Source: Bacteroidia bacterium (GTDB taxonomy: Bacteria; Bacteroidota; Bacteroidia; Bacteroidales; Prolixibacteraceae). Taken from it: a stretch of 40,727 bases of DNA. The stretch spans positions 36,923-77,649 of the forward strand of contig JAPLDS010000023.1 in assembly GCA_026391295.1 (NCBI GenBank), read 5' to 3'. Each line of letters begins with the position of its first letter. Position 1 is the first letter of the stretch. This document shows positions 24,861 through 34,261 of the stretch, piece by piece. The translations under genes and the position numbers were made by a program. The notes beneath the pieces are model-generated. The model was not told where the DNA came from. It searched no databases and saw only the letters and a program-made list of their open reading frames with translations.

Positions 24861-26966
24861 CTAACTAATTGATCCCCAATTTAAATGATTCTTTCGTAAG
24901 GCTATTAATTGCTTTCTTAAAATTTCGTTTTGGGTTTGATCTAAAGATGGGTCTGCCGACAGGATTGACTCAGCAATATCTCTAGCATATTGAAGTATCT
25001 GACCATCCTTTGCTAGGTTGCTAATTTTTAAATCAAAAGCTATTCCACTCTGCTGCGTTCCTTCAATATCACCTGGACCCCGCAACCTCATATCCACTTC
25101 AGCAATTTCAAATCCATCATTTGTAGAAACCATCGTCTCGATACGTTTCCGACTTTCGGCGCTTAACTTAAAGCCGCTCAGAAGCACGCAATAGGACTGT
25201 TCAGCTCCTCTACCTACACGACCTCTGAGTTGATGAAGCTGAGATAATCCAAATCGCTCGGTGCTTTCAATAATCATCACAGAAGCATTGGGCACATCAA
25301 CTCCTACCTCAATAACTGTTGTTGCGACAAGAATCTGCGTCTCGCCATTTTTAAATCGTTGCATCTCCTGATCTTTCAGTGCAGGCTTCATCTTCCCATG
25401 CACCATGCTAATCGAATAATCAGGAGCAGGAAAGACTTTGGTGACTTGCTCGAATCCCATCTCTAAATTTTTATAATCCAGTTTTTCCGACTCAGAAATT
25501 AATGGATATACAATATAGATTTGCCGACCTTGAGCAATCTCTTTGCGAATAAAGTCATAAGTCTCCGCCCGTTTATTCTCAAAATAATGAACTGTATTTA
25601 TCGGTTTCCGACCAGGAGGAAGTTCATCGATCACGGAGACATCCAAATCACCATAAACTGTCATAGCCAACGTTCGAGGAATAGGCGTGGCAGTCATCAC
25701 TAGCACATGAGGAGGGATATAATTCTTGCGCCATAAACGAGCACGTTGTGTGACACCAAAACGATGCTGCTCATCAATAACCACAAGTCCAAGCGACTTA
25801 AACTGCACAATATCCTCCAGTAAAGCATGTGTTCCAACCAATATATTTAAGCTCCCATTTAATAACTCTTCATGGATAATAGCGCGATCAGATTTCTTTG
25901 TCGATCCAGTTAGCAATTTAAGATTGACCTTCATCTCACCAAGAAATTTTTGAATGGACGAAAAATGTTGATTTGCCAAAATCTCAGTAGGAGCCATTAA
26001 ACAACACTGGAAACCATTATCTAAAGCAATTAACATCGACATCAAGGCCACCATGGTTTTACCACTTCCTACATCCCCTTGTAAAAGGCGATTCATCTGT
26101 CTGCCCGTGCCCATATCTTTACGAATCTCTTTCACAACGCGCTTTTGAGCACCGGTAAGATCAAATGGAAGATGATCGTAAAAAAAATCGTTAAAATTAG
26201 ATCCAACACTCTGAAAAACATGACCTTTAAACTTCTTATGCCGATCTTCTTTCAGATGAAGGAGCTTAAGCTGTATATAAAATAACTCTTCAAACTTTAG
26301 TCTATACTCTGCCTGTTTTAATGCTTGCGGTGAATTTGGGAAATGGATATTTATCAGGGCCAATTCAAGGCTCATCATACCTAGTTTTTGAACGAGCCAA
26401 GCAGGCATCGACTCCATGATTGAACCCTTAACCAGCTGAAGAGCTACATATTGATATTTTAGAATGTTACGAGAGTGGATAAAGTTATTTTTCAGCCGTT
26501 CCGAAGTATTGTAAAATGCCTGACTAAAACCTGTTTGTTTGGAGACTTCAACATTAGACTCATCAATTTCGGGATGCACAATACTAAATTGACTATTGTA
26601 GGCTGTCGGTTTGCCAAACACAATATATTCAATTCCAGCTTTTACCGTCTGACTCACAAACTTTATCCCTTGAAACCAAATAAGCTCAAGAATTCCTGTT
26701 CCATCAGTAAAATAAGCTACTAACCGTTGATTACGACCGACGCCTAAAAGTTCCATCCCAGTGATTCGCCCTTTAACTTGAATATAGGGCAAGTCAGAGC
26801 TAATCTCTTTAATAAGATAAAACTTAGTCCGGTCAACATACTTATACGGGAAACAGTAGATTAAATCAGCCAACGTAAAGACTTTCAGCTCCTGATTTAG
26901 AATTAAAGCTTTACGAGGGCCAACTCCAGGTAGAAATTTTATCTCTTGTGAAAGTATTCCAGACAT
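24861..26966 (-). CDS. recG: ATP-dependent DNA helicase RecG
   Basis: The 701-residue length is usual for RecG, a monomeric DNA translocase that regresses stalled replication forks and processes branched recombination intermediates. The N-terminal wedge (OB) domain (~55-130) is followed by superfamily 2 motifs: Walker A GDVGSGKT (297-304), motif II VVIDEQHRFGV, motif III MTATPIPRTLAM, and motif VI QLRGRVGRG. The C terminus has the RecG-typical LRGPGDIEGTQQSG segment and its extension. The ATG at 26966 gives the normal start. It is transcribed away from the methyltransferase-like gene with 91 bp between them. Nothing unusual. Confidence 0.97.
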   Translation of the reverse strand: MSGILSQEIKFLPGVGPRKALILNQELKVFTLADLIYCFPYKYVDRTKFYLIKEISSDLPYIQVKGRITGMELLGVGRNQRLVAYFTDGTGILELIWFQGIKFVSQTVKAGIEYIVFGKPTAYNSQFSIVHPEIDESNVEVSKQTGFSQAFYNTSERLKNNFIHSRNILKYQYVALQLVKGSIMESMPAWLVQKLGMMSLELALINIHFPNSPQALKQAEYRLKFEELFYIQLKLLHLKEDRHKKFKGHVFQSVGSNFNDFFYDHLPFDLTGAQKRVVKEIRKDMGTGRQMNRLLQGDVGSGKTMVALMSMLIALDNGFQCCLMAPTEILANQHFSSIQKFLGEMKVNLKLLTGSTKKSDRAIIHEELLNGSLNILVGTHALLEDIVQFKSLGLVVIDEQHRFGVTQRARLWRKNYIPPHVLVMTATPIPRTLAMTVYGDLDVSVIDELPPGRKPINTVHYFENKRAETYDFIRKEIAQGRQIYIVYPLISESEKLDYKNLEMGFEQVTKVFPAPDYSISMVHGKMKPALKDQEMQRFKNGETQILVATTVIEVGVDVPNASVMIIESTERFGLSQLHQLRGRVGRGAEQSYCVLLSGFKLSAESRKRIETMVSTNDGFEIAEVDMRLRGPGDIEGTQQSGIAFDLKISNLAKDGQILQYARDIAESILSADPSLDQTQNEILRKQLIALRKNHLNWGSIS

Positions 26967-26990
26967 AAAAACAAACTTACATGAAAAATA

Positions 26991-26998
26991 TAGCTTTG
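26991..26998 (+). promoter_or_regulatory. putative -7 promoter box for the methyltransferase-like gene
   Basis: TAGCTTTG matches TAnnTTTG, 59 bp before the ATG at 27058. There is no TTG at the ideal -33 position. The site lies in the divergent region shared with recG. Confidence 0.4.
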
Positions 26999-27057
26999 CA
27001 AACTACTCAATTGAGCTTATTGTTTGTTTACTACTTTTACAACATAAAAACAGGGAT

Positions 27058-27813
27058 ATGAAGTATCGTTTAACAAGCTATTGGAACCATTTTAAAAAGG
27101 CAAAACATAGAGGTGGGCACGGCATTCACTCTCCATTTTTATTTCGGCTTATCACCGAAGTGATTGAAAGCAAAACTGCTCATCCTGATTATAGCCTATT
27201 AAAACAATTAGATTCCAAATCACATCTTCACTTAATAGCAGATAAAACGATACAAACTACTGAACCTAAAGATCAAAAAGATAGCAGAAGGATCCTAAAA
27301 GGGCTTCGCAAAATTGATCTACCAATGCGCTATCGGAAATTAATTTATCGACTAGTTTTAGAATTCAAGCCTACAGCAGCAATATATTTTGGACCGACAC
27401 TTGGTCATAACCTAGCTGCCATGGCTTTAGGTAGCAAGAATATGCCTGTGTACCACTCTGATTGCCATTTACCATATGGCTCTTATTCCGAAATGACCCT
27501 AACAGTGGCTCATATCAACACTGTTTCAAGGATACAAAACGATGCACAGCCTCCCATCAAACCAGAGTTCATCGTTATCAATCATCCCAACGAACCTAAA
27601 ATCGCTCTGCATCGAATCGAGGAGCAACTTAACGATCCGGGGAAAAATGATGTGCTGGTCTTAATTGGAATCCATAAATCAACGGAGATAAATCAGGTTT
27701 GGCAAGACCTCATTTTAAACCAAAAAGTTCATGTCACACTGACTCTTTTCAACCTTGGAATTGCCCTCTTTAGAGACAAATCACAAAAGGAAAATTTCGA
27801 GTTGAAATTCTAA
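27058..27813 (+). CDS. SAM-dependent methyltransferase-like protein, motif I altered
   Basis: The 251-residue protein begins YWNHFKKAKHRGGHGIHSPFLFRLI, a conserved opening of a Bacteroidota family annotated as class I SAM-dependent methyltransferases. After it (~105-125) comes the motif I region AAIYFGPTLGHNLAAMAL; in active relatives this reads close to ELGTSLG with an acidic residue before the glycine loop. That acidic residue is missing and the later motifs are poor, so it may be inactive or highly diverged. No signal peptide. Its neighbours (recG, efflux operon) say nothing about its function. The family link rests on the N-terminal block and is moderately sure. Confidence 0.6.
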   Translation: MKYRLTSYWNHFKKAKHRGGHGIHSPFLFRLITEVIESKTAHPDYSLLKQLDSKSHLHLIADKTIQTTEPKDQKDSRRILKGLRKIDLPMRYRKLIYRLVLEFKPTAAIYFGPTLGHNLAAMALGSKNMPVYHSDCHLPYGSYSEMTLTVAHINTVSRIQNDAQPPIKPEFIVINHPNEPKIALHRIEEQLNDPGKNDVLVLIGIHKSTEINQVWQDLILNQKVHVTLTLFNLGIALFRDKSQKENFELKF

Positions 27814-27978
27814 GGGAAACAACCTCCGTTAACGTACAAGTATGGGATTAATCAATTCTATTCGTATATTTACAACTTTAATTGAGGCAGTAAATAAACT
27901 TGAAATTAGGTTTACAAATTAAGGTTTAAGTTATTAGAAATTTTTGCCTTGAAGCATTCAGATGTTCATTCAAGAAAT

Positions 27979-29328
27979 ATGAGTAGAAAGCGAGTATTTA
28001 TAATTGTTGGAATTGCAATCTTAGCAATTTTATTTGTAGCTATTAACAGCCGTAAACATGTTGGTGAGGAAGCTATAACCTGCAATGTTTTACAAGGACC
28101 GATAGAGGTTAAAATTCACACTTCCGGGCAGCTTAAATCGGAAAACTCTTTAAATATAGTTCTGCCAGAAGTTCTTAACAGTCAGAACATTCGCGTTTAC
28201 GACATCAAAATAACAGATCTTGTCGAAGAGGGAACTGTAGTTGATTCGGGTCAGTACATTGCCACCCTCGACCACAAAGTTATTGAGGAAGTTTTAACGG
28301 CTGCAAGACTAGACTTAGAGACAGCAAACACTGTTATTGAAGATGCAAAACTAGACACCAATGTTTATTTAAGCAATTACAGAGACCTTATCGTCAACTC
28401 TCAGGCTGATGTAGAGGAACAAAAGATCGTTTTAGCAGAATCAGTTTACGAATCTCCTTCTGTGATTAAAAAGGCTCAAATGGACCTGACTAAAGTAGAG
28501 CGAAAGCTGGAAGGAAACATCAAAGGGCTAGAGATGCGTATCCGTCAATTAAGCTCTCAGATGGAACGACGAAACATCGACCAACGACTGAAAAAGAAAC
28601 GTGTTGATGATTTATTAAAACTCTATGATGCTTTAACCATTAAGGCCCCAAAGCCTGGCATGGTGCTTTATGCGAAAGATCGATATGGAGTTAAGGTGCA
28701 AGTAGGATCTGTATTAACGCCTTGGAATGCCGTTATCACTACGCTTCCAGACATGACCAAATTAATCTCTGAAACGTTTGTCAATGAGATTGATATAGCT
28801 AAAATTAAAATTGGTCAAAAAGTTACCTTAACCATTGATGCCTTCCCTGGGAAAGAGTTAAAAGGAGAGGTTATAACGGTTGCAAATATTGGCCAACCGA
28901 TGCCTCGAAGTGATTCAAAAGTGTTTGAAGTTGGCATTCGTGTATTTGGCAGTGATAGGGATCTTAAACCGGCCATGACTACGGGTAATTTAATTCAGAC
29001 TGGATCGTATGACAATAAGCTATATATTCCATCGGAAGCTGTTTTCGAAACTGACTCCACCAAATTTGTATACTTAAAGAAGGACAAAATAATCAAACAG
29101 ATTGTTGATCTTGGCGATGATAACGATAACTATACGATCGTTAACAAGGGGCTAGAAAAGGGGCAAACAATTTTATTAATCGAACCAGAAAAGATTGATG
29201 AAATTCAAACCATTGGATGGGAAATCTACAAAGAGCAGCTTGAAAAGCAAAAACAGATTAAAGATCGAGAGAGTCTCTCTACAGAAACGACTCGAGCTGA
29301 TTCATTGAAAAATGCAAAAAAGATTTAA
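27979..29328 (+). CDS. periplasmic adaptor subunit of tripartite efflux system (HlyD/MacA type), first copy
   Basis: The 449-residue protein has one N-terminal membrane anchor (RVFIIVGIAILAILFVAI), then a barrel-sandwich half, a long helical hairpin (~90-215), the second lipoyl half (LTIKAPKPGMVLYAK), a beta-barrel (KIGQKVTLTIDAFPG) and a membrane-proximal domain. It links an inner-membrane ABC transporter to a TolC-like channel. The ATG at 27979 is preferred over the TTG at 27949, which would add ten residues before the anchor. It is first in the operon; 28 bp separate it from the permease. The protein is recognisably related to the second adaptor at 32222, for example in a shared VYESP block. 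Confidence 0.87.
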   Translation: MSRKRVFIIVGIAILAILFVAINSRKHVGEEAITCNVLQGPIEVKIHTSGQLKSENSLNIVLPEVLNSQNIRVYDIKITDLVEEGTVVDSGQYIATLDHKVIEEVLTAARLDLETANTVIEDAKLDTNVYLSNYRDLIVNSQADVEEQKIVLAESVYESPSVIKKAQMDLTKVERKLEGNIKGLEMRIRQLSSQMERRNIDQRLKKKRVDDLLKLYDALTIKAPKPGMVLYAKDRYGVKVQVGSVLTPWNAVITTLPDMTKLISETFVNEIDIAKIKIGQKVTLTIDAFPGKELKGEVITVANIGQPMPRSDSKVFEVGIRVFGSDRDLKPAMTTGNLIQTGSYDNKLYIPSEAVFETDSTKFVYLKKDKIIKQIVDLGDDNDNYTIVNKGLEKGQTILLIEPEKIDEIQTIGWEIYKEQLEKQKQIKDRESLSTETTRADSLKNAKKI

Positions 29329-29356
29329 AGCCTAAGATCTAAAAAAGTCTGTATTC

Positions 29357-30727
29357 ATGAAATTAAAAGCCTATTATAAACGTTATTCCTACAATGTTCT
29401 AATTGCAGTGGAAGCGATATTTGCGAACAAAGTAAAATCACTTTTAACAGCACTGGGAATTATTTTTGGGGTGGCAGCAGTAATAAGCATGTTAGCGATT
29501 GGAAATGGTGCAGAGCAAGAGATTTTGGATCAAATTAAAATGGTAGGTGTTAATAACATCATTATTACCCCTATTCTTCAAGCCGATCAAGCCAGTGCAA
29601 ATGATACTAAAACCACTGCAGCTTCTGAAGGGAATCAGCTGAACGGAAGCAAGAAAAAGTTCTCCAAGGGGCTGACAATGCTTGATGCAGAAGCGATTAA
29701 ACAGATCATACCTTCGGTACAAGATGTTTGTCCGATCATCACCTTTAATTACAATGCCATTCTGAACGATATTAGCAGTCCGATCAAGCTAGATGGGACA
29801 GACAATACCTACTTCGACCTTTTTGATATAAAGTTAGAAAGTGGCACCCTCTTTCACCAATCACACCTCAATGAAGGTCGACCCGTTTGCATCATTGGAA
29901 ACAATGTTAAAAACGTATTCTTTAATCAGGAAGAGCCCGTAGGAAAATATATAAAATGCGGACAAATCTGGCTTCTTGTAATCGGAGTTATTGAAAGACG
30001 AAATTTTGCAGGCAATAGCAGTGGCACCATGGCCATTAGCAGCACAGACAACAGCATTATCATTCCAGCCAAAACGATGCTACTCCGTTTTAGAAACAGA
30101 GGATTAATTAGAAGTGACGAGGTCAAACAGGCGAGCTTAGCTAGCAATTCAAATACCCCGGCTGCCAGAACACTCGACAATAATCAACTTGACAAAATAA
30201 TTGTTCGTGTTAAAGAGACAAGTCAATTAACCGCAACGGCTAAAATCGCTGGAAATATGCTTATTCGTAAGCATAATAAAATTCAAGACTTTGACATTAG
30301 TATTCCTGAATTATTGCTTAAACAGCAACAGAAGACTAAAAACATATTTAACATAGTCTTGGGAGCAATCGCAGGGATTTCACTCATCGTTGGTGGGATT
30401 GGAATTATGAATATTATGTTGGCCTCTGTAATGGAACGGATCCGAGAGATTGGAACAAGACAAGCGATTGGGGCCTCTCGAAAAGATATCGTTTTCCAAT
30501 TTTTATCTGAATCAACCTTAATTAGCGTTGCTGGTGGAATTTTAGGAATTATCCTTGGAGTAGCTTTATCAAAGATTATTCAAACGATGTTTGACATAAA
30601 AACCATCATCTCTATATTCTCCATTTTCGTTTCATTTGGAGTCTCCGTGTTTATCGGAATTATCTTTGGTTATTTACCGGCCAAAAGAGCCGCTGAAAAA
30701 GACCCTGTTGAATCATTAAGACAATAA
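29357..30727 (+). CDS. MacB-type ABC transporter permease
   Basis: The 456-residue protein has one membrane segment near the N terminus (~25-45, with AIFANKVKSLLTALGIIFGVAAVISML), a periplasmic core domain (~50-320) and three C-terminal membrane segments within an FtsX domain (~330-450, GGIGIMNIMLASVMERIREIG). This is the MacB topology but without the fused ATPase, which is encoded separately at 33545. MacB-like transporters use mechanotransmission to push substrates such as macrolides, peptides or toxins from the periplasm through TolC. It lies between the first adaptor and the TolC gene (10 bp). Confidence 0.92.
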   Translation: MKLKAYYKRYSYNVLIAVEAIFANKVKSLLTALGIIFGVAAVISMLAIGNGAEQEILDQIKMVGVNNIIITPILQADQASANDTKTTAASEGNQLNGSKKKFSKGLTMLDAEAIKQIIPSVQDVCPIITFNYNAILNDISSPIKLDGTDNTYFDLFDIKLESGTLFHQSHLNEGRPVCIIGNNVKNVFFNQEEPVGKYIKCGQIWLLVIGVIERRNFAGNSSGTMAISSTDNSIIIPAKTMLLRFRNRGLIRSDEVKQASLASNSNTPAARTLDNNQLDKIIVRVKETSQLTATAKIAGNMLIRKHNKIQDFDISIPELLLKQQQKTKNIFNIVLGAIAGISLIVGGIGIMNIMLASVMERIREIGTRQAIGASRKDIVFQFLSESTLISVAGGILGIILGVALSKIIQTMFDIKTIISIFSIFVSFGVSVFIGIIFGYLPAKRAAEKDPVESLRQ

Positions 30728-30737
30728 GTTGCCAATT

Positions 30738-32225
30738 ATGAATCGCATATTATTTTTAGTTTCAGTTCTTCTCTTCTCAATTACAGCTCAGGCTCAAGAG
30801 AACACCATGAAACTGACCTTAAAAGACGTCATAGATCAAGCCACAAAGCAGTCTATAGACGCATTTAAGCAGCAAAACATGTATTTAGCAAGCTATTATG
30901 CTTTTAAATATTATCGTGCCGACAAGCTCCCTTTCTTATCTGTTGGTGCCAACCCTTTTTCTTATAGCAATTCTATTAGGCAGGATTATGTGCCACAAGA
31001 TCAGACCTGGCAATATAGTGAGCAAAAGAACATCACCTCAAGCACCTCATTAAAATTGAATCAGAATATTGGTTTAACTGGGGGTAGTCTTTCATTAAGC
31101 TCGGATCTAGGAATGGCCAAAAACTTTTTCGGATCAAAACTTACCACCTTTTCTGCAAACGCTATTGGGATTGGTTACACACAAAGAGTAAACGGCTACA
31201 ATAGTATGCGATGGAAATCAAAGATAGAGCCGTTGAAATTTGACATGGCGAAGAAAGGGTTTATTCAATCGAAAGAAGATATTTCTATAAAAGCGACCAC
31301 GAAGTTTTTCACCTTAGTAGATGCACAAAGTGAGATTAAGATTGCGAAAACAAATCTTGCAAATTCGGATACACTTTATCAGATTGGAAAGGGAAGATAT
31401 CAAGTAGGCACTGTTACGCAGGATGAATTATTAAATTTCGAGCTTAACTTAATGAATGCCAAACTTGCTTTAATTAAATCGAACCAGGGATTAGTTAGAG
31501 CTAGATCAGATCTTAACTCTTTTTTAGGATTTGATAAAGAAACAATCGTGGAATGTGTAATTCCAACAACCATTTCGAAATACTTACAAATTGGAACCGA
31601 CGAAGCGATTCAAAAATCAATGAATAATAATCCAAGCATCATTTCTCAAAACGAACGATTATTAGAAGAGGACAATAATGTTAGTTTGGTAAAGGCAAAA
31701 AATGGACTTAGTGCTGACGTAAGTGTATCTGCGGGGTTAAATCAGACAGGCTTAGCTGTTTCGAATGCCTATCAAAACCCTAATAAATTTCAAAACATTG
31801 CCATCGTAGGTTTATCTGTTCCAATTATCGATTGGGGCAAAAGAAGAGGTCAGATTTTGATGGCCAAATCCAATAGAGAGGTGGTTGTAAATAGTATCAA
31901 ACAAGAGCGTATTGACTTTGAGCAGGCCGTAGTTATGAATGTGATGGAATTTAACCTGCAAGCAAATCAAGTTTTAAATTCGGCTCGAGCAGATACCATT
32001 GCACAGCTAGGATTTGATGTTACCATGCGACGCTTTAAAATTGGCAAACTTGATGTAACAAAACTAAATCTAGCACGCAACGATTTGGAGAACGCTAAAA
32101 GAGCCTATATTAGTTCCTTACGCAAATACTGGATCTCCTACTACCTGATAAGAGAACTAACCTTATATGATTTTGAACAAGGAGTAGATCTAACTGCTGA
32201 TTTTGATAAAATCATTAATCAATGA
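30738..32225 (+). CDS. TolC family outer membrane efflux protein
   Basis: The 495-residue protein has a cleavable signal peptide (MNRILFLVSVLLFSITAQAQ) and two repeats of the outer-membrane efflux domain (~25-235 and ~270-480), each with long helices for the periplasmic tunnel and short strands for the barrel (for example TSLKLNQNIGLTGGSLSL). The ATG at 30738 was chosen over the TTG at 30729. The stop overlaps the start of the second adaptor by 4 bp (ATGA), so translation of the two is likely coupled. It forms the exit duct of the efflux complex. Confidence 0.93.
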   Translation: MNRILFLVSVLLFSITAQAQENTMKLTLKDVIDQATKQSIDAFKQQNMYLASYYAFKYYRADKLPFLSVGANPFSYSNSIRQDYVPQDQTWQYSEQKNITSSTSLKLNQNIGLTGGSLSLSSDLGMAKNFFGSKLTTFSANAIGIGYTQRVNGYNSMRWKSKIEPLKFDMAKKGFIQSKEDISIKATTKFFTLVDAQSEIKIAKTNLANSDTLYQIGKGRYQVGTVTQDELLNFELNLMNAKLALIKSNQGLVRARSDLNSFLGFDKETIVECVIPTTISKYLQIGTDEAIQKSMNNNPSIISQNERLLEEDNNVSLVKAKNGLSADVSVSAGLNQTGLAVSNAYQNPNKFQNIAIVGLSVPIIDWGKRRGQILMAKSNREVVVNSIKQERIDFEQAVVMNVMEFNLQANQVLNSARADTIAQLGFDVTMRRFKIGKLDVTKLNLARNDLENAKRAYISSLRKYWISYYLIRELTLYDFEQGVDLTADFDKIINQ

Positions 32226-33460
32226 GCTATTTCAGACATCACAAGAAAAAGATTGCACTTGCCAGCATTGGTTTAATTATCCTTGTTACGCTAGCTGCTT
32301 ACTTTCTAAAAAGTAAACCTGCTGAAAATTATTACAAGGTTAAACGGGAGAATTTCGAATCAATCATTGCGTGTAAAGGGGAAATTCAAAGTGAAAAATC
32401 AACCCTAATAACGATTCCTGAGATCTTTGGAGATGTAACCTTAGAACTATACGAGTCACGAATCAAAGACTTAATACCGGAAGGATCGATAGTCAAGCAA
32501 GGCGATTATGTCGCGCTACTTGACCAAGGAACGATCAAGCAGTACAAGGAGGCCAACGAGGAGATTCTTAAAAAGGAGGCATTTGAACTTACAGACTCTA
32601 AGATAGATAGTGCGGTAGACCTTGTTGCACTGCGTCAGGATCTTGAACAATTCACCTTCGATGTGAAAGTAAAGAAAATTGAGCTAGAACAATCTGTCTA
32701 TGAATCGCCTGCCTATCAGCGCAAAGCAGCAATGGCCTACGAAAGAACTTCAATGCTGTATGACGAAAAGTATCGCGCCTATCTTATTCTTCAAAAATCA
32801 CTACGCATACGAATACAAAGAGATGAAGAGGTTATCCGAAAGTTAAGACTTAAGGACAAGAACTACGGGATAGCTTTTGAACAAGCCAGGATCAAAGCGC
32901 CAAAAGATGGAATGTTAATTTACGGAAGAACATTTGGTCGAAGCGGACCTAGAAAAATAACTATTGAAGCAATGGTAAGCATGCATAGTCCAACCATTGC
33001 TACCTTACCCGAATTATCTGTTTTAAATTCGGAAACCTATGTGGAGGAGATTTACATCTCAAAAATTAAAATTGGCGACAGTGCAAGAGTATTTGTAGAT
33101 GCGCTAAAGAACGAGCAACGTATTGGAGTTATTTCCAGTATATCCAATGTAGGGCAAGAGATGGTAGGTTTCGACTCTAAGGTATTCAAGGTAAATATTC
33201 GTATAGCGAGTGAGAAAAACAAAATAAAGCCAGCAATGACTACCAACAATGAAATTATTATTGCCAAAGAATCTAATGTCCTAGTCATTCCGCGCACTGC
33301 ACTTATATTAGAAAATGGGAAGTCATTTGTAATCACAAAAGGTTTTGGAGAAAATCGCAAAAAAGAAGTTATTGCAGGGACTAAAAGTGACAAACAAGTT
33401 GTGATAAAAAGCGGATTAATGGATGGGGAGTTAATTTTACTTAACAGACCTGAGCTATAA
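32222..33460 (+). CDS. periplasmic adaptor subunit of tripartite efflux system, second copy
   Basis: The 412-residue protein has an N-terminal anchor (KKIALASIGLIILVTLAAYFL), a split barrel-sandwich (IACKGEIQSE and ARIKAPKDGMLIYGR), a helical hairpin of about 120 residues and a beta-barrel (KIGDSARVFVDALKNEQ). It resembles the adaptor at 27979 in layout and in blocks such as VYESP, KIKIG, DSKVFKV and KPAMTTNN, so the two are old paralogues. The ATG overlaps the TolC stop. The C-terminal part of the first copy continues further. Two adaptors in one operon could form a mixed hexamer or serve two complexes. Confidence 0.87.
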   Translation: MSYFRHHKKKIALASIGLIILVTLAAYFLKSKPAENYYKVKRENFESIIACKGEIQSEKSTLITIPEIFGDVTLELYESRIKDLIPEGSIVKQGDYVALLDQGTIKQYKEANEEILKKEAFELTDSKIDSAVDLVALRQDLEQFTFDVKVKKIELEQSVYESPAYQRKAAMAYERTSMLYDEKYRAYLILQKSLRIRIQRDEEVIRKLRLKDKNYGIAFEQARIKAPKDGMLIYGRTFGRSGPRKITIEAMVSMHSPTIATLPELSVLNSETYVEEIYISKIKIGDSARVFVDALKNEQRIGVISSISNVGQEMVGFDSKVFKVNIRIASEKNKIKPAMTTNNEIIIAKESNVLVIPRTALILENGKSFVITKGFGENRKKEVIAGTKSDKQVVIKSGLMDGELILLNRPEL

Positions 33461-33517
33461 TCATTCATAGAATTTAGCAGAAGAAATTTAAGGTATCATT
33501 ATCAAGGTCATTTTTTG

Positions 33518-33525
33518 TAGATTTG
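33518..33525 (+). promoter_or_regulatory. putative -7 promoter box before the efflux ATPase gene
   Basis: TAGATTTG matches TAnnTTTG, 20 bp before the ATG at 33545, in an 84-bp gap that is the longest inside the efflux operon. No TTG at the -33 distance; internal promoter is possible but unproven. Confidence 0.35.
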
Positions 33526-33544
33526 TAAAAGCTAGAACGAAAGA

Positions 33545-34243
33545 ATGGAAAAATTAATTGAGCTACATGATATTGTTAAAAACTACCAGGTCGGTACTCA
33601 AGCCGTTTTGGCTTTGCGCTCTGTATCTCTAGATATCATAAAAGGAGATTATGTGGCGATCATGGGGACATCAGGATCTGGGAAATCAACCTTAATGAAT
33701 ATCATTGGATGCCTTGATACGCCAACCTCAGGCACTTACACGCTTAACAGCAAAGATGTAAGCATGTTAAATGATGATCGATTAGCTGAAATCCGGAATA
33801 CCGAAATAGGATTTGTTTTTCAAACGTTCAATCTTTTACCACGATATTCAGCTCTTGAAAATGTGATGTTACCACTAGTATATGCTGGTGTTGACAAAGG
33901 AGAGCGAATTAAGTTGGCGACTGAAAAGCTAAATAGTGTTGGTTTAAGTGATCGAATGGAGCATAAGCCCAATGAATTATCAGGTGGTCAGCGACAGCGT
34001 GTAGCCGTTGCCAGGGCTCTTATCAATACGCCATCCATACTTTTGGCAGATGAGCCTACGGGAAACCTCGATTCCAAGACTTCGGAAGAGATCATGAAAC
34101 TTTTTGCTGCAATACATGCTGCGGGAAACACGATTATTTTAGTAACCCATGAGGAAGACATTGCCATGCATGCTCATCGTATCATAAAACTTAAGGATGG
34201 TGAAATAGCCTCTGATCTGATCAATAAAAACCCAATTTATTAA
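33545..34243 (+). CDS. ABC transporter ATP-binding protein (MacB/LolD type)
   Basis: The 232-residue protein is a complete ABC ATPase: Walker A GTSGSGKS (41-48), Q-loop VFQTFNLLP, signature LSGGQ (145-149), Walker [13 protein letters not shown] and the H-loop histidine in LVTHEED. It is of the MacB/LolD/FtsE class and most likely energises the permease at 29357. It is separated from the second adaptor by 84 bp and followed after 18 bp by the cobalamin adenosyltransferase gene. Attached at the end of the efflux operon. Confidence 0.93.
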   Translation: MEKLIELHDIVKNYQVGTQAVLALRSVSLDIIKGDYVAIMGTSGSGKSTLMNIIGCLDTPTSGTYTLNSKDVSMLNDDRLAEIRNTEIGFVFQTFNLLPRYSALENVMLPLVYAGVDKGERIKLATEKLNSVGLSDRMEHKPNELSGGQRQRVAVARALINTPSILLADEPTGNLDSKTSEEIMKLFAAIHAAGNTIILVTHEEDIAMHAHRIIKLKDGEIASDLINKNPIY

Positions 34244-34261
34244 CTTTAAATTTTTAGAATA

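Noticed and set aside
33052-33468. 138-codon minus-strand frame over the end of the second adaptor gene
   Set aside because: It is antisense to a well-supported adaptor gene, starts within its downstream gap and has no family features.
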